A stretch of DNA of 34,140 nt, taken from assembly GCA_947175295.1 (NCBI GenBank), contig CAMWMK010000032.1, positions 1 through 34,140 on the forward strand, given 5' to 3'. Below, piece by piece: positions 32,630-34,140 of this stretch. Made by a program: the position numbers and the translations under genes. The notes under the pieces are model-generated. The model ran no database searches and was not told where the DNA came from. It worked only from the letters and a program-made list of their open reading frames with translations. The number at the start of each line of letters is the position of its first letter. The stretch's first letter is position 1. Source of the DNA: an uncultured Porphyromonadaceae bacterium (GTDB lineage Bacteria > Bacteroidota > Bacteroidia > Bacteroidales > Muribaculaceae).

Positions 32630-33946
32630 TTACTTCTCTCTCATGAATATCTGGATCGGGGTGCCGTGGAAATCCCACTTGGCGCGGATCTTGTTCTCCA
32701 GGAAGCGTCGGTAGGGCTCCTTGACCCATTGCGGAAGGTTGCAGAAGAATACAAACGTCGGGATTACGGAATCCTTCAGCATGGTGACGTATTTGATCTT
32801 CACGAACTTTCCCTTGTTGCTTGGCGGCGGAGTCACTGCGATCTCCTCCAGCATGTAGGTGTTGAGCTGGGAGGTCGGGATCACGCGGCGGCGGTTTTCA
32901 TACACCTTCACGGCCGTCTCCAGAACGTTGAATATACGCTGTTTCGTCAGCGCGGAGGTAAAGATGATGGGGAAGTCGGTAAAAGGCGCGAATTTGCCGC
33001 GTATGGCGGCTTCATAGCGCTTCTGCGCCTCCAGGCTGCGGTCTTCGATGAGGTCCCACTTGTTGACGCACACTACGAGTCCCTTCTTGTTTTTCTGGAT
33101 AAGGGAGAAGATGTTGCCGTCCTGCCCCTCGATGCCGCGCGTGGCGTCGATCATGAGGATGCAGACGTCGGAGGCCTCGATGGCGCGGATGGAGCGTATC
33201 ACCGAGTAGTATTCGATGTCTTCGTTGACCTTCTGCTTCTTTCGTATGCCGGCGGTGTCGACGAGATAGAAGTCGAAGCCGAACTTGTTGTAGCGGTGAT
33301 AGATCGAGTCGCGGGTGGTGCCCGCGATGTCGGTCACGATATGGCGCTCCTCGCCGATGAAGGCGTTGATGAGCGACGATTTGCCCGCGTTCGGCCTGCC
33401 GACTATGGCGAACTTGGCTATGTCTTCCTCAGTCTCCTCCTTGTCGGGAGTGTCCGGGAAGTCCTTTATCACCTCGTCGAGGAGGTCGCCCGTGCCGGCG
33501 CCGTTGGCTGCCGACACCTCGATCGGGTCGCCGAGACCGAGGGAATAGAATTCAGCCACATTGTATCTGGAATCCCCCTTGTCCTCCTTGTTGGCCACGA
33601 GGATCACTGGCTTCTTGCTGCGGCGAAGGATGGAGGCCACCTTGTCGTCAAGGTCGGTCACTCCTACGGAGGAGTCCACCACGAAGAGGATCACGTCGGC
33701 CTCCTCGATGGCGATGTGCACCTGCTTGTTGATCTCCTCCTCGAAGACATCGTCGGAGTTGACCACCCAACCGCCCGTGTCGACGATCGAGAATTCCTGG
33801 CCGTCCCAGTCTACTTTGCCATACTGCCGGTCGCGCGTGGTGCCGGATGTGTCGTCTACGATGGCGGCCCGGGTCTGCGTCAAACGGTTGAAGAGCGTGG
33901 ACTTACCCACGTTCGGCCGCCCTACTATTGCTACTAATCTGCTCAT
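32630..33946 (-). CDS. der: ribosome assembly GTPase Der (EngA)
   Basis: 438 residues with two tandem GTPase domains and a C-terminal KH-like domain. First G domain: GRPNVGKST (7-15), DTSGTTRD and NKED. Second: GRPNAGKSS near 180, [11 protein letters not shown] and NKWDLIED. The KH-like end includes [17 protein letters not shown]. Der assembles the 50S subunit. It follows era and precedes the sirtuin gene, all on the minus strand. A 140-base repeat element lies between era and der. Confidence 0.98.
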   Translation of the reverse strand: MSRLVAIVGRPNVGKSTLFNRLTQTRAAIVDDTSGTTRDRQYGKVDWDGQEFSIVDTGGWVVNSDDVFEEEINKQVHIAIEEADVILFVVDSSVGVTDLDDKVASILRRSKKPVILVANKEDKGDSRYNVAEFYSLGLGDPIEVSAANGAGTGDLLDEVIKDFPDTPDKEETEEDIAKFAIVGRPNAGKSSLINAFIGEERHIVTDIAGTTRDSIYHRYNKFGFDFYLVDTAGIRKKQKVNEDIEYYSVIRSIRAIEASDVCILMIDATRGIEGQDGNIFSLIQKNKKGLVVCVNKWDLIEDRSLEAQKRYEAAIRGKFAPFTDFPIIFTSALTKQRIFNVLETAVKVYENRRRVIPTSQLNTYMLEEIAVTPPPSNKGKFVKIKYVTMLKDSVIPTFVFFCNLPQWVKEPYRRFLENKIRAKWDFHGTPIQIFMREK

Positions 33947-33950
33947 ATTT

Positions 33951-34086
33951 CAATAATTGAGAATGGAGAATTGAGAATGGAGAATTATTTTCAATTGAGA
34001 ATCCCTTCGGGAATGGACGCACAGCTTTCATGTCTGCCCCGCATCTTATAATTCTCAATTCTCCATTCACAATTCTCAATTATAGT
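33951..34086. repeat. family B inverted repeat element in the era-der gap
   Basis: The left arm (33953-33987) reads AATTGAGAATGGAGAATTGA repeatedly. The right arm (34050-34084) is its imperfect complement (AATTCTCAATTCTCCATTCA). The central 60 bases are more G+C-rich. The arms can fold into a long hairpin, similar to a small MITE. Confidence 0.7.
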
Positions 34087-34140
34087 TTATTCTATGTATC
34101 CGAACTGGCGGAGCTTGTTCTCGCGGTTGCGCCAGTCTTT
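34087..34140 (-). CDS. era: C-terminal end of GTPase Era (partial)
   Basis: The last 17 codons of a minus-strand gene run off the right edge: KDWRNRENKLRQFGYIE then stop. The KDWR...LRQFGY pattern is the usual end of the Era KH domain, and der directly downstream supports the call. Era is the 16S rRNA-binding GTPase of 30S assembly. Only the tail is visible, so the identification rests on pattern and context. Confidence 0.75.
   Translation of the reverse strand, partial: KDWRNRENKLRQFGYIE

Noticed and set aside
32570..33937. Long open frame opposite der on the plus strand
   Set aside because: It mirrors the der coding sequence exactly, has no recognisable domain, and der is certain from its two G domains. 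It is a byproduct of the G+C-rich codon pattern.

Overview
The window looks like chromosomal DNA of a gut Bacteroidales bacterium, most likely Muribaculaceae or a close relative. This is inferred from Bacteroidetes-type promoters (TTTG, about 20 bases, TAnnTTTG), the lack of clear Shine-Dalgarno sites, GH92 and GH29 glycosidases of the gut-Bacteroidales type, secreted proteins with Por-secretion-like tails, and S15, Der, Era, Tex and NadA sequences of this phylum. No rRNA, tRNA or CRISPR array was found.

Layout. (1) 221-6729, minus strand: a GH92 alpha-mannosidase, mutS and the magnesium transporter mgtE. (2) 6961-12564, minus: four secreted or surface proteins (choice-of-anchor/Fn3 proteins and a three-repeat protein), separated by hairpin terminators except for one ATGA-coupled pair. 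(3) 13101-15105, minus: nadA, a SpoU-family RNA methyltransferase and a small lipoprotein, ending in a terminator. (4) 15106-15600: a gene-free segment with an A+T-rich tract and about 13 DnaA-box-like 9-mers in helical phase, a candidate chromosomal oriC. (5) 15617-24000: an accessory, partly low-GC segment. It holds a winged-helix protein coupled to an AAA+ ATPase behind a paired palindromic operator, a membrane-spanning TPR regulator next to an outer-membrane barrel, a truncated AAA-ATPase-like gene, short tandem repeats, and an IS110-family element with a candidate bridge RNA. (6) 23938-31804, plus: rpsO with a full promoter and terminator, then VanZ-like, GH29 fucosidase, cutC, a transglutaminase-like protein and tex. 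(7) 31936-34140, minus: a zinc-ligand-less sirtuin, der, and the last codons of era.

How it fits together. Genes left of the candidate origin all read leftward, and most core genes to the right read rightward, as expected if replication starts near 15.3 kb. GH92, GH29 and the secreted proteins fit a glycan-foraging lifestyle. Two dispersed A+T-rich repeat families sit directly against gene ends and in places supply the start or stop codon. The main points for follow-up are the candidate oriC, the IS110 bridge RNA, the ATPase/winged-helix pair with its palindromes, and the repeat families that reach into coding sequence.
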